From the NCBI GenBank assembly GCA_944386545.1, contig CALXBK010000004.1:1-64000 (forward strand): DNA of 64,000 bases, in the 5' to 3' direction. Under the pieces are notes generated by a model, which saw only the letters and a program-made list of their open reading frames with translations, made no database searches and was not told where the DNA came from. A program made the position numbers and the translations under genes. This DNA comes from an uncultured Ruminiclostridium sp. (GTDB taxonomy: Bacteria > Bacillota > Clostridia > Oscillospirales > Ruminococcaceae). The stretch's first letter is position 1, and each line of letters begins with the position of its first letter. Below are positions 7,050-15,978 of this stretch, one piece after another.

Positions 7050-7940
7050 ATGGAAAACAGCTTTAACAGCAGTCTTAAACGTATCCGCAAGAAAAAAGGC
7101 ATAACACAGGAACAGCTTGCAGACAAGGTGGGCGTATCTCCGCAGGCGGTATCGAAATGGGAGCTTTCAAGCTACCCTGACCCTCAGCTTCTGCCTGCGA
7201 TTGCGGACTATCTCGGCGTTACAATAGATGAGCTTTTCGGGCGTGTGCCTGAAAAGGAAATGAGCGTTCACGAACGTGCTATGATGGAGATATATAATAC
7301 ACCTCATACCGATGAAGGAAGAAAAGAACGGTTGAACTATGCTTATCAGCTTGTGCGTGCCTTAGCAATGGGGTGCTGTGGCCGTGATACCCTTGATGAT
7401 GTGCCTGACAATGTATTAGGTTCAAAACATGACTGCTATACGCTTATAGACTGGGACGTAGGTTTTATTTTAGGCAAACTAAATGCAAATCTGCCGTTTA
7501 TGCTTGTAATGCCCGAGCCTGAAAAAGGTTATGACGACGTGCTTGCCTACAACAAGGATTATGTAGAGCTTTTCCGATTTCTCGCTATACCCAACGCTTT
7601 GCGTGTTATGTATTTTCTTGCAGGACGGAGCACAACTATTTTCTTCCGACTTGAAACGCTTACAAACGAGCTTTCTATTTCCTGTGACAACGCAAAAGAA
7701 ATTATTGACAATCTGCTTAAATATAATTTTATATGGGAGGCGACGCTTGACGGCGGAACAAAGGAAAGCGAAAAAATCTATCAGTACCTTGCAGATTATA
7801 CGCTGGTGCCGTTTCTTACCTTTACACGAACTCTTTTAAACCGTCCCACCAGCTTTAACTATCAAACCTCGAATCGTGATAAACCTTTCTTTAAAAATGA
7901 TACCTACAAGGAGAAAAAGACCGATGAAAAAGAAAAATAA
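7050..7940 (+). CDS. XRE-family transcriptional regulator with C-terminal effector region
   Basis: Residues 5-60 form a Cro/C1-type helix-turn-helix (KGITQEQLADKVGVSPQAVSKWE). The remaining 230 residues include a stretch at about 180-250 that looks like a winged-helix or helix-bundle domain (LTNELSISCDNAKEIIDNLL); I cannot name it. A GGAGGG ribosome site precedes ATG 7050. The stop overlaps the start of the first ABC exporter gene by 17 bases, so regulator and exporter are one operon. The likely role is autoregulation and substrate-dependent control of the exporter, as in many antibiotic or peptide efflux operons of Firmicutes. The palindrome on its own promoter is the candidate operator. Confidence 0.87.
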   Translation: MENSFNSSLKRIRKKKGITQEQLADKVGVSPQAVSKWELSSYPDPQLLPAIADYLGVTIDELFGRVPEKEMSVHERAMMEIYNTPHTDEGRKERLNYAYQLVRALAMGCCGRDTLDDVPDNVLGSKHDCYTLIDWDVGFILGKLNANLPFMLVMPEPEKGYDDVLAYNKDYVELFRFLAIPNALRVMYFLAGRSTTIFFRLETLTNELSISCDNAKEIIDNLLKYNFIWEATLDGGTKESEKIYQYLADYTLVPFLTFTRTLLNRPTSFNYQTSNRDKPFFKNDTYKEKKTDEKEK

Positions 7941-9783
7941 AGAGGAGAATTTACTCCAAACCGAATACGGTATACTTAAAAATTCGGTTTACATACTGGG
8001 CAAAATCCGTCAATACAAGCCTTTTCTGCCTTGGTTTATGCTTCTTGGCGTTTTTACAGGCTCAATGATGCAGTATCTATGGACTTTTATCGGTAAGTTT
8101 GTTATTGATATTATAGAACAGCAGGCTTCTTTCCCCGAAAAAGATTTTGCTCCATTGTTATCGTTACTTATTATAACAACAATTATTGAGCTTGTAGCTA
8201 TGGGACTTAATTCAGTTGTGGGCAACAGAATTGGGTTGTATTTTATAAACGTTCGTATGAAGATGATAAACGAACGTATACGCAAGGTTCTTTCAATGGA
8301 ATATCAGACCTTGGAAAACCCCGATATTCTGAATATGGCACAAAAAGCGGAAGAGGCTACGGGCGGAAACGACAACGGCGTTGAGGGCATGATGCGCTCC
8401 GTATACGCCATAGGAAAAAATGTTGTTCTGATGGCTGTAACGCTTACCACTATTGTAACCCTCGACTGGAAGCTAATTTTAATACTTTCTGTTGTGTCAT
8501 TCCTGCAATTTCTGTTCTTTAAGCACACTGTTAAGCGTGATAAAAAAGAAGTATGGGATAAGCTTGCGCCCACCTGGAGAAAAATCAATTATATGGAGCG
8601 TGCAACTCAGGATTTTGACTACGCAAAGGATATACGTCTTTTCGGTATGAAGGGATGGCTTCTGGATAAACAGCATGAGATACTGAATGAAAAGCAAAGC
8701 AAGACTTTACACAGCCGAAACCTCTGGATGAAAAATTCGGCGTTTTCAAACCTTATCGGTATTGTATCAAAGGGTGCGGTGTACGCTATACTTATTTATT
8801 CCGTGCTTGATACGGATATGAGTATCGGTAATTTCACGCTGTTTCTCGGACTTTCTTCAACCTTTTCATCAACGCTTACAAATTTTCTGAATTCCCTCGG
8901 TCAGTTTAAGGAACAATCTATGCAGACGGATGATTTTCGCAGTTTCATAGATTACGAAAACGAGCCTGAAAATGATACAGTTTCGCTTCCGAAAACTGAC
9001 AAGTACACCTTTGAATTCAAAAACGTTTCGTATAAGTACAAAGGTGCAGAGGAGTACGCTTTAAAAAATCTTAACCTCACTTTTGAAGCAGGAAAAAGGC
9101 TTGCCGTTGTAGGTCTTAACGGTGCAGGAAAGACAACATTCATTAAGCTTCTGCTTCGTCTGTACGATGTTACAGAGGGAGAAATTCTCCTTAACGGCAT
9201 TGATATAAGACGCTTTAAGCGAAATGAGTATTACATTCTTTTTGCGCCTGTTTTTCAGAATGTAGAGGTTTTCGCATTCCCTATGAGCGAAAATATTTCT
9301 ATGAAGCCGCCCTGCGATACAGACGTAAAAGTAGCGGAGGAATGTGCTGTAAAGGCAGGTATGGGCGAAAAATTAAACAGCTTATCCGATGGTATAACAA
9401 CCGAGCTTTTAAAGGTTATCCACGATGACGGTGTTGACCTTTCAGGCGGCGAAAAACAGAAGCTTGCGCTTGCAAGAGCATTATACAAGAACGCACCCGT
9501 TATTGTTCTTGACGAGCCGACAGCAGCACTTGACGCTCTGGCGGAATACAGCTTATACAAGAATTTCGATGAAATTATCGGTGATAAATCGGCAATTTAC
9601 ATTTCCCACCGCCTTTCCTCAACACGCTTCTGCGACAGCATAGTAATGTTCAAGTCGGGAGAAATGGTGGAATACGGAACACACGAGGAATTGCTTGCAA
9701 AGGGAGGAGCTTACTCGGAAATGTTCAACATTCAGGCACAATACTACAAGGAGGGAGAGAAAGAATATGAAGAAGTCGGCTGA
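7924..9783 (+). CDS. ABC exporter half-transporter, subunit 1 (fused membrane and ATPase domains)
   Basis: A 619-residue type IV exporter subunit: six-helix membrane domain (about 30-330), then the ATPase with Walker A GLNGAGKTT at 397-405, signature LSGGEKQK at 506-513, Walker B aspartate D530 with catalytic glutamate E531, and the switch-histidine motif YISHRLSS. ATG 7924 is supported by AAGGAG and by the overlap with the regulator gene; the longer frame from 7876 is not. It is followed, with a 17-base overlap, by a second exporter of the same architecture, so the two probably work as a heterodimer. Both have a catalytic glutamate, so there is no obvious degenerate site. The substrate is unknown. 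Confidence 0.92.
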   Translation: MKKKNKEENLLQTEYGILKNSVYILGKIRQYKPFLPWFMLLGVFTGSMMQYLWTFIGKFVIDIIEQQASFPEKDFAPLLSLLIITTIIELVAMGLNSVVGNRIGLYFINVRMKMINERIRKVLSMEYQTLENPDILNMAQKAEEATGGNDNGVEGMMRSVYAIGKNVVLMAVTLTTIVTLDWKLILILSVVSFLQFLFFKHTVKRDKKEVWDKLAPTWRKINYMERATQDFDYAKDIRLFGMKGWLLDKQHEILNEKQSKTLHSRNLWMKNSAFSNLIGIVSKGAVYAILIYSVLDTDMSIGNFTLFLGLSSTFSSTLTNFLNSLGQFKEQSMQTDDFRSFIDYENEPENDTVSLPKTDKYTFEFKNVSYKYKGAEEYALKNLNLTFEAGKRLAVVGLNGAGKTTFIKLLLRLYDVTEGEILLNGIDIRRFKRNEYYILFAPVFQNVEVFAFPMSENISMKPPCDTDVKVAEECAVKAGMGEKLNSLSDGITTELLKVIHDDGVDLSGGEKQKLALARALYKNAPVIVLDEPTAALDALAEYSLYKNFDEIIGDKSAIYISHRLSSTRFCDSIVMFKSGEMVEYGTHEELLAKGGAYSEMFNIQAQYYKEGEKEYEEVG

Positions 9784-11566
9784 AAAGAAAAGCACCTTTG
9801 ATATTGCAATAAAAACCATAAAATACTTCTTTCCCATCGCTTGGAAAGCACACAAGGGATTTTTCTTTGTCGGCGCTTTAGGTGTAATTGTAACTGCTCT
9901 TACTCCTTTTGTGAGCATTATGCTTTCGCCGATGATTATTGATGAGCTTATGGGCGAGCGTAATATTCAAAGGCTTATTTTATATGCGGCGGCTATTGTT
10001 TTAGTCGAAGTATTCGGTATGCTTGCGGCATCAATTATCAGTATTATAATCGAAAAATATGACGAGAAATATCAGAACCTTTTCAGCGAGCTTATGAGCA
10101 AGCGTGTTATGGAACTGGATTTTCAGCACACAGAGGACAAAAAGGCTCTTGACCAGATAAATCTTGCCCGTGAGGGTATGAGCTGGTATTCTGGAGGCGT
10201 TGTGGGAATTTTTCAGCAAGTTTTTACTGCTGTAACACAGGTTGTAATAATTATAGGAGTAATGGCAATTATTCTGACTAAAGCGCCGTTGCTGTTTGTA
10301 ATTACAGCTGTGCTTCTGATAATTAATACCCTTATACGCAGTAAACAAAATAAGATAGATATTGAATTTTATAGTGAGCTTGCCAAATCAAACCGCATCC
10401 TCGGTTACCTCGGCTGGGAGCTTACGGATTTCAGATATGGCAAGGATATTCGTCTTTACGGTGCAGCGGATATGATGGCAAACAAATGGGAAACCTACAA
10501 TAACATACAGATAAAAGACTGGAAAAATAATGCTGACAAGCATATGCCTCTTAATCTGCTGTCTGTTGTTGCAAGTGCGACACGTGATTTCGGCGCCTAC
10601 TTTTATCTTGGTATTCTTGCTATTCTCGGTAAAATTACAATAGGCGCTTTTACACAGCTTATGTCGGCAAGTGCGACTTTTAACAGCAGTATGAACGGGC
10701 TGATAAATTGTGTTCAGGAAATAATCAAGCGTACCAATTACGCTTACGAATATGTTAAGTTTATGGACTACCCTGCCTCAATCGAAAAAGGCGACCGTCA
10801 CACCGAAAATAAGCCTCATACCATTGAATTCAGAAATGTAGGTTTTACTTATCCTAATACCGATGTTAAGGTGCTTGAAAATGTAAACATTACTATAAAA
10901 CAGGGCGAGCATTTATCCGTAGTAGGTCTTAACGGTGCAGGCAAAACCACATTTATAAAGCTTCTGTGCAGGCTTTATGACCCGACAGAAGGCGAGATTT
11001 TGCTTGACGGCGTAAACATAAAGGAATATGATTACGCAGAATATATGTCGCTGTTTTCTCCCGTTTTTCAGGATTTCAAGCTGTTCAGCTTTACGATAAA
11101 GGAAAATATTGCTCTGAACGAGGATTGTTCCGATGAGGAGCTTAATAAGCTTATTGAGCAAGTCGGTTTGTCCGAAAAAATTGTGTCATTGGAGAACGGT
11201 ACTGCTACGAATTTATTCAAGGCTTTTGATGAAAACGGAATTGAGCCTTCGGGCGGTGAACAACAGAAAATCGCCATTGCACGAGCACTTTACAAGAAAG
11301 CACCTGTTGTTATTCTCGACGAGCCGACAGCGGCGCTTGACCCTGTGGCGGAGTACGATATTTACCGTCAGTTCGATACGCTTGTGGGAGGAAAAACCGC
11401 AATCTATATTTCTCACAGGCTTTCAAGCTGCAAGTTCTGCGACAGGATAGCTGTATTCTCGGAAGGCAGGATAAAAGAGTACGGCACACACGATGAATTG
11501 TCCGTGCTGAATGGCGGCATTTATGCAGAAATGTTTGCGGCACAGGCACAGTATTATAAGGAATAA
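9767..11566 (+). CDS. ABC exporter half-transporter, subunit 2
   Basis: A 599-residue partner of the previous gene with the same domain order. Walker A GLNGAGKTT is at 387-395. The signature reads PSGGEQQK (494-501), with Pro instead of the usual Leu. Walker B is VVILDEPTAALD with D518 and E519, and the switch motif is YISHRLSS. ATG 9767 follows AGGGAGAGA and overlaps the upstream gene by 17 bases. A hairpin terminator follows. The unequal signature motifs fit a heterodimeric exporter in which the two ATP sites differ mildly. The operon is bracketed by integrative-element debris (zinc-finger fragment; tnpW and parM), so it may be cargo brought in by that element. Confidence 0.92.
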   Translation: MKKSAEKKSTFDIAIKTIKYFFPIAWKAHKGFFFVGALGVIVTALTPFVSIMLSPMIIDELMGERNIQRLILYAAAIVLVEVFGMLAASIISIIIEKYDEKYQNLFSELMSKRVMELDFQHTEDKKALDQINLAREGMSWYSGGVVGIFQQVFTAVTQVVIIIGVMAIILTKAPLLFVITAVLLIINTLIRSKQNKIDIEFYSELAKSNRILGYLGWELTDFRYGKDIRLYGAADMMANKWETYNNIQIKDWKNNADKHMPLNLLSVVASATRDFGAYFYLGILAILGKITIGAFTQLMSASATFNSSMNGLINCVQEIIKRTNYAYEYVKFMDYPASIEKGDRHTENKPHTIEFRNVGFTYPNTDVKVLENVNITIKQGEHLSVVGLNGAGKTTFIKLLCRLYDPTEGEILLDGVNIKEYDYAEYMSLFSPVFQDFKLFSFTIKENIALNEDCSDEELNKLIEQVGLSEKIVSLENGTATNLFKAFDENGIEPSGGEQQKIAIARALYKKAPVVILDEPTAALDPVAEYDIYRQFDTLVGGKTAIYISHRLSSCKFCDRIAVFSEGRIKEYGTHDELSVLNGGIYAEMFAAQAQYYKE

Positions 11567-11590
11567 AACAAAATCCAATATATGGCACAG

Positions 11591-11631
11591 AGCCGATGAA
11601 CGTGAGAAATCACAGTTCATCGGCTATTTTA
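11591..11631 (+). terminator. Terminator of the XRE-ABC exporter operon
   Basis: A perfect 11-bp stem (AGCCGATGAAC and complement, 11591-11601 and 11615-11625) followed by TATTTTA. Between here and the tnpW start at 11803 I see no gene. Confidence 0.8.
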
Positions 11632-11802
11632 GCATATATCCCCTGCCTCAAAATTATATTTTTCACAAAATCCCTCAATTCCCGCTCAATTTCCACACAA
11701 TGCCTTTTCCGCCCCAAAGGAGTATACTTAAATTACGCCGAAACGCTATCAGACTTGCCGGCAGCGATAGCAAGTGTGCCGAATAAGTATATCGAAAGGA
11801 CA

Positions 11803-11979
11803 ATGCGTTTGACAGAAACAAAATACACTCCGCTTTGCGAGCATACCGAAAAGGTCGGTGATATCACCTTTGTCGTAAGCTCCTTTGCGGACAGCACAGC
11901 AGAAAAGAAGCCCGAACAGCTCATTTTGCAGCTGCTCGAAAACAAGATAAACAATGAAAATATGGAGGAATCAGCATGA
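11803..11979 (+). CDS. tnpW: Transposon-encoded TnpW-family protein
   Basis: A 58-residue protein with the TnpW pattern YTPLCEHTEKVGDITFVVSSF followed by a short helical tail. TnpW-type proteins are found on Tn4451-like and related clostridial integrative elements; their role is not well defined. ATG 11803 follows GAAAGGA; the longer frame from 11596 is not supported. It overlaps the next gene by 4 bases. No serine recombinase or transfer gene is present, so it marks a residual piece of an element rather than a complete one. Confidence 0.7.
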   Translation: MRLTETKYTPLCEHTEKVGDITFVVSSFADSTAEKKPEQLILQLLENKINNENMEESA

Positions 11980-12296
11980 AAGAATTAAGAAACGGAATTA
12001 AAATCATAGGTATCGACCACGGCTACGGCAACATCAAAACCGCCAATACCGTAACCCCCACAGGCATTACAGCCTACACCACAGAGCCGACCTTTGGCGG
12101 CAACATTCTTGTCTATGATGATATGTATTACCGTATGGGCGAAGGACACAAACCCTTTGTTGCGGATAAGTCTACCGACAACGACTTCTATCTTTTTACC
12201 CTTATGGCTATCGCCCGTGAGCTTTCACAGCAGGGTATTTCAAAAGCGGAAGTACACATTGCCGCAGCGAAAACAATAAGCCTTTTTTTCATATAG
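11976..12296 (+). pseudogene. ParM/StbA-like actin-type segregation protein, truncated
   Basis: The start resembles ParM-like proteins: IKIIGIDHGYGNIKTAN is the actin-fold phosphate-1 loop with the conserved Asp and Gly, and FGGNILVYDDMYYRMGEG follows. Family members have about 300 or more residues. Here homology stops near residue 97 (KAEVHIAA) and the frame ends after nine foreign residues, because the DNA from about 12267 is the antisense of a lipoprotein gene start belonging to the next module. It is too short to form a filament. With tnpW it marks the right edge of the integrative-element remnant. Confidence 0.75.
12267..12292 (-). pseudogene. First codons of a second lipoprotein gene copy, cut off at the parM junction
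   Basis: On the minus strand a good ribosome site (AAAGGAG) is followed by ATG at 12292 and MKKRLIVFA, like the signal-peptide start of the lipoprotein at 5100 (MKKIFIFLA). It lies in the same position relative to the secreted-protein gene and its terminator. After about nine codons the sequence turns into parM. Copy B of the module thus once had the lipoprotein, and probably the exporter genes, too. Confidence 0.65.
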
Positions 12297-12326
12297 CGCT
12301 CCTTTGCTATTACAAGTTAAATTAAG

Positions 12327-12358
12327 AAAAAACGGGCGGGACCGAGCTTCCCGCCCGC
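12327..12358 (-). terminator. Terminator after secreted-protein copy B
   Basis: GC-rich stem (CGGGCGGGA with TCCCGCCCG) and a T-run on the minus strand. It has the same position and orientation as the terminator after copy A, but a different stem sequence. Confidence 0.88.
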
Positions 12359-12388
12359 ATTAACATCAATGCTGTGTATTGCGTAAAA

Positions 12389-13008
12389 TCAGTATTTGGA
12401 ATAAGAGGAGTTTGACTTGCTGTAAAGCACTGCAACATATGCTCCTCCATTAGGCAGACACGGATAATATGAAGCCAGTCTATAAGAAGAGCCCGCTTTG
12501 TACTTATCCAATCTATATTTGTCAAAATTATAGCATAAAGTCATCTTGTAATAACCTGTTTCGGCAGGAGAAGGCAATGTTCTTCCAACCGCTCCTGACG
12601 CATTCACCGAAAAAGCGTAAGATCTGGTCTGACCGCCGGTAACTCCCGCCGTTAAATTAACTAATTCGGGGATTCCTATACTTGCGCCAATGCTTGCGCT
12701 GAATTGATACGCCGTCGTACCGGTATAAGTTTTGGAATGCATATAAGTCAAGGTTGTTGTGCCTCTGTTTTTTGAATGATAAATTGGGGGACACACATCA
12801 AGATGGTGGAACATTACATACCATAAACCGCTGTCTTTGTATACCTTATAGGTATACTCCGTAGCTCCGATGCCAAACAACCGGCCTCCTTCCCAATTGG
12901 AAAAGGATCTTCCTGTGCTGCGATAAGCTGCGCTTGCCGGGGCGACAATACAAACCATGGTACACACAGCCGCCATAAGTAATGCAATGATTTTTTTAAT
13001 TTTTTCAT
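12389..13008 (-). pseudogene. Secreted small protein, copy B, frameshifted in its signal peptide
   Basis: It is homologous to copy A (5187-5807) along its whole length and is 1 base shorter. The start MKKLKK at 13008 runs into a run of seven A (around 12988-12994); one more A would give MKKLKKIIALLMAAVC and join the rest of the frame. As read, the start leads to a stop, and the long open frame begins only at an internal ATG (12976), which would delete the signal-peptide N-terminus. The mature part is intact, including the Trp codon that is TGA in copy A. Slippage on the A7 run, in replication or transcription, could restore secretion. The family is unknown. Confidence 0.8.
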
Positions 13009-13049
13009 AATTAACCCTCTCTTTCTAAAAGCATTACTGCTTTGTAACG

Positions 13050-13078
13050 CATTATACATGATTATTCCAGAATTTACA
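13050..13078 (-). promoter_or_regulatory. Promoter of secreted-protein copy B
   Basis: Minus strand TTGTAA (13078-13073), 17 bp, TATAAT (13055-13050), the counterpart of the consensus promoter of copy A with the same spacing to the start codon. Confidence 0.8.
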
Positions 13079-13210
13079 AGCATTTTTTAAAATTTCGGAA
13101 TTATTTACAATAAATAGATATTTTTTCAGAAATTTAAGCAATGTAACTAAAAAGTCAAATATCATGAAATTGTGATTTTATTTGACAAAACGCAGATTTT
13201 TTAAATTAGC

Positions 13211-13239
13211 TTGCCTTTTTCCCACAAAGGTTGTATAAT
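13211..13239 (+). promoter_or_regulatory. Promoter of DUF6125 copy B
   Basis: TTGCCT (13211-13216), 17 bp, TATAAT (13234-13239), 32 bp before ATG 13271. This copy has no element in the leader. Confidence 0.78.
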
Positions 13240-13270
13240 ATATTCAATCTAATTTGCAGCAGAGGTAAAC

Positions 13271-13789
13271 ATGAACAGAGAATTTTTTGAAAAGCTGACA
13301 AAGCAGCAGCTCATAGACCTACTTGAGCTGGACTCAAAAAACTGGGTTGCGTGCGACGGAGTGTGGTTCCAGTCGGTTGAGCGCAAATTCGGTATGGACG
13401 AGGCAATTTTTCACGATGAAGAAGCATGGAAGCGCTTTACGGTAATTGAAGCAAAGCGGATAAAGGAATTTTTACAGCTTCCAAAGTACGCCGGGCTTGA
13501 CGGGCTTGCCGCCGCACTTCCTTACCGCATCAACAACCGCTGTAACAAATGCGAAATTATCCGAGAGGAAAACCGCCTTGTTTACAAAGTGGTTGACTGC
13601 CGCGTGCAGACCGCAAGAAAGCGCAAGGGTATGCCGCTTCACCCGTGCAAAAGCGTGGCGGAATATGAATATTCGGGCTTTGCAAGTATTATCGACAGCC
13701 GCATTTCCTGTAAATGCTTAAGCTGTTATCCCGATATTGCCGATGAGGGCTGTGCCTGCGGCTGGGAATTTACGCTTAAAGATGAATAA
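13271..13789 (+). CDS. DUF6125-family protein, intact copy
   Basis: A 172-residue soluble protein of a family I know as DUF6125. Seen in it are a conserved NWVACDGVWFQSVE segment (about 28-41), GMDEAIFHDEEAWKRF, the DCRVQTARKRKG segment around 110-121, and cysteines at the C-terminus (CKCLSCYPD, CACGWEF) that look like a metal or Fe-S binding set. No function is established that I know of. A promoter lies 32 bp upstream and a terminator directly follows. It is transcribed divergently from the secreted-protein gene, and this pairing occurs twice in the window, so a link between the two is plausible but unproven. Confidence 0.85.
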   Translation: MNREFFEKLTKQQLIDLLELDSKNWVACDGVWFQSVERKFGMDEAIFHDEEAWKRFTVIEAKRIKEFLQLPKYAGLDGLAAALPYRINNRCNKCEIIREENRLVYKVVDCRVQTARKRKGMPLHPCKSVAEYEYSGFASIIDSRISCKCLSCYPDIADEGCACGWEFTLKDE

Positions 13790-13794
13790 ACAGA

Positions 13795-13835
13795 AAACTC
13801 CCCTGTTCTTTCAAAACAGAGGAGTTTGTATTTTA
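13795..13835. terminator. Bidirectional terminator between DUF6125 and the GH31 gene
   Basis: AAACTCC and CTGTT arms pair with AACAG and GGAGTTT across a short loop. T-rich flanks on both strands suit the two convergent genes. Confidence 0.75.
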
Positions 13836-13844
13836 CAACCGTAC

Positions 13845-15827
13845 TTATTTTATTTCCTTTACTGCAAGGGCATTTTCCGTATCGGGCGAAATTCCGTCAT
13901 CGGAGTAAAGAGTATACACGCTGTCGGAATAGCCGAGCATGGTAAGAGCGTCCATATCCGCTTTTTCGGTATTTTCCGCAGGTCTTGCAAAGGGTATAGC
14001 CTTATCCTTTCTTATAAAGAACACAAGCTCATCAAGCGCAACGTCAATATAATGATGTCCCTTGGGCAGTATTTCCGTGCTTGTGCTGTCATATGACTTC
14101 ATGCGCACCAGCATCATTTCCTCGGGGAGATATACATATCTGCCGACTGCATTTTGCTGATATACGGGAGCTATCATCAGCTCGTTTCCGACAAGAAGCT
14201 GGTCCTCCACCCTCTTTGCCATATCATCATCGGCGAAGTCAAAGGCGAGGGGCTTGAACATCATCTCATCGTTATGCACCGCCTTGAGAAATTCGCTGTA
14301 AATGTAAGGGATAAGGCAGTAGCGGATTTTTATCATCTCCGCGCAAGCGGCGCAGTTGTCAAAGACATACGGTTCCTGTCTGCGCGTGCCGTCTGCCGAA
14401 TGGTTGCGGAAAAGCGGAGTAAACACGGCGTATTGAAGCCAGCGCAGCATAATATCCTCCGTTGCGTCCGCACCGAAGCCGCCCGTATCCGAGCCGACAA
14501 ACAAAAAGCCCGCCATATTCAGAGCAGGAAGCTGCTGCATTGCCTGCAAAAGGTGCGACCACCAGGATTTGTTGTCGCCCTGCCAGATACCGCCGTAACG
14601 GTGCGCTCCGATATAGGAGGCACGGGAGAAGAACAGGGTGCGCTTGTCGGGAGAAATCTCCTGCAACGCTTCAAACGCCGCGCGCGTCATATTCATGCCG
14701 TAAAGATTGTGCACCTCGGCGTGATTTACCTTTTTGCCGTCAACGTTATGATAAAACTTATAATAATCGCCCTCGTTGCCGTTAAGCCCTGCGACCATGC
14801 CGGTAAAGCCGAAATACTCGTAAATACCCATGCTGTTAAGGTCAAGCTTACCTATCTTATCGCAGGTTTCGGCAAGTCTGTCCTCGGTGTAAAAAATCGC
14901 AGGCTCGTTCATATCGTTCCAGAAGCCGTCAATGCCAAGCTCGGTGAGTACAGCGTACTTGCCGCCGAACCATTTTCTCGCCATAGGGTTTAAAAAGTCG
15001 GGAAAATGCACCCGTCCGGGCCATACCGCACCTACAAAATCACCGCCCTGCTCATTTTTGCAAAAGTAGTTGTTTTTGACGCCCTCCTCGTATACCTCAT
15101 AGCCGTCCTCTATTTTTACTCCCGCGTCGATTATCGGAACAAGGTGAATACCCTGCTCTTTCATCTCAGCCGTGAGCGCTTTGAGGTGGGGAAAACGCTC
15201 CTTGTCAACGGTAAAATCCTTGTAACGCTCCATATAGTCTATATCCAGATAAATGCTGTCAAGCGGTATACCTGCCGCCTTGCACTTTGCCGCTACCTCG
15301 CGTATATCCTGCTCGCTTCTGTAGCCCCAGCGGCTCTGACCGTAGCCGAACGCCCACAGCGGCGGCACATAGCTTTTACCGATAAGCTCTCTGAACTGCT
15401 TTACGATTTCCTTTTCGCTGTTGCCCGTAATGATATAGACGGCAAGGTCGTTCTTTGCCGCTTTTACGGTAAGGAGATTTCTGTGAGTGTAGCCTATATC
15501 AAACTCCGTTTTGCCCGCATAGTCAAAGAACACGCCGAATTTTGCCTTTCCGCTTATCAGCAAAAAATTGTGAGAGCCGTACAGCGAGCGGGTATCCTCC
15601 TGATGATTTGGGTTGTCGTAATTCCAGCTGACATAGTGCCAGCCCTTTTTATTGATACCTCTCACCTGCTCGCCGAGTCCGTACACGATGTCATTTTCGC
15701 GTAAAGGGAGTGTGAACACACCCTCGCCGTTTGTTTCAAAATAGGGTAGCTTGTCGGTGCAGGCTTCAATTTCCTTTATTGTTGCCTGTGTGGGAAAAGG
15801 CTTGCCGAAAACATATTTTTTAATCAT
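13845..15827 (-). CDS. Alpha-glucosidase, glycoside hydrolase family 31
   Basis: A 660-residue cytoplasmic GH31 enzyme without signal peptide. The nucleophile is D305 in FWNDMNEP and the acid/base D418 in WQGDN; the spacing of 113 residues equals that, as I recall it, in the Ruminococcus obeum alpha-glucosidase, which has a similar length. Other family motifs are GYGQSRWGYRS, LDIDYM and HSADGTRRQEP. It should release glucose from the non-reducing end of short alpha-glucans such as isomaltose or maltose. ATG 15827 follows AAAGGA; the frame upstream to 15911 is not supported. An AraC-type regulator is divergently encoded 152 bp away and probably controls it. Confidence 0.92.
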   Translation of the reverse strand: MIKKYVFGKPFPTQATIKEIEACTDKLPYFETNGEGVFTLPLRENDIVYGLGEQVRGINKKGWHYVSWNYDNPNHQEDTRSLYGSHNFLLISGKAKFGVFFDYAGKTEFDIGYTHRNLLTVKAAKNDLAVYIITGNSEKEIVKQFRELIGKSYVPPLWAFGYGQSRWGYRSEQDIREVAAKCKAAGIPLDSIYLDIDYMERYKDFTVDKERFPHLKALTAEMKEQGIHLVPIIDAGVKIEDGYEVYEEGVKNNYFCKNEQGGDFVGAVWPGRVHFPDFLNPMARKWFGGKYAVLTELGIDGFWNDMNEPAIFYTEDRLAETCDKIGKLDLNSMGIYEYFGFTGMVAGLNGNEGDYYKFYHNVDGKKVNHAEVHNLYGMNMTRAAFEALQEISPDKRTLFFSRASYIGAHRYGGIWQGDNKSWWSHLLQAMQQLPALNMAGFLFVGSDTGGFGADATEDIMLRWLQYAVFTPLFRNHSADGTRRQEPYVFDNCAACAEMIKIRYCLIPYIYSEFLKAVHNDEMMFKPLAFDFADDDMAKRVEDQLLVGNELMIAPVYQQNAVGRYVYLPEEMMLVRMKSYDSTSTEILPKGHHYIDVALDELVFFIRKDKAIPFARPAENTEKADMDALTMLGYSDSVYTLYSDDGISPDTENALAVKEIK

Positions 15828-15928
15828 TGAATTTTTCCTTTCCGTAGTTTCACTTGAAAAAATATCCGACGGATGGTATACTGGATTTATACTAATGATA
15901 TAATACTGCAAATCTGCTTCAAAATCTA

Positions 15929-15956
15929 TTGAAATTCTATTAAATTATGATACTAT
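15929..15956 (+). promoter_or_regulatory. Probable promoter of the AraC-family gene
   Basis: TTGAAA (15929-15934), 16 bp, TACTAT (15951-15956), 23 bp before ATG 15979. No clear promoter could be fixed for the divergent GH31 gene. Confidence 0.5.
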
Positions 15957-15978
15957 CCTATTTTAAGGGGGCGTTATA

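Noticed and set aside
11596..11802. Upstream extension of the tnpW frame
   Set aside because: It runs through the exporter terminator and has no ribosome site; ATG 11803 fits the family and has GAAAGGA before it.
12094..12279. Second-frame ORF inside parM
   Set aside because: A shadow of the parM stub; the ParM-like motif is in the other frame.
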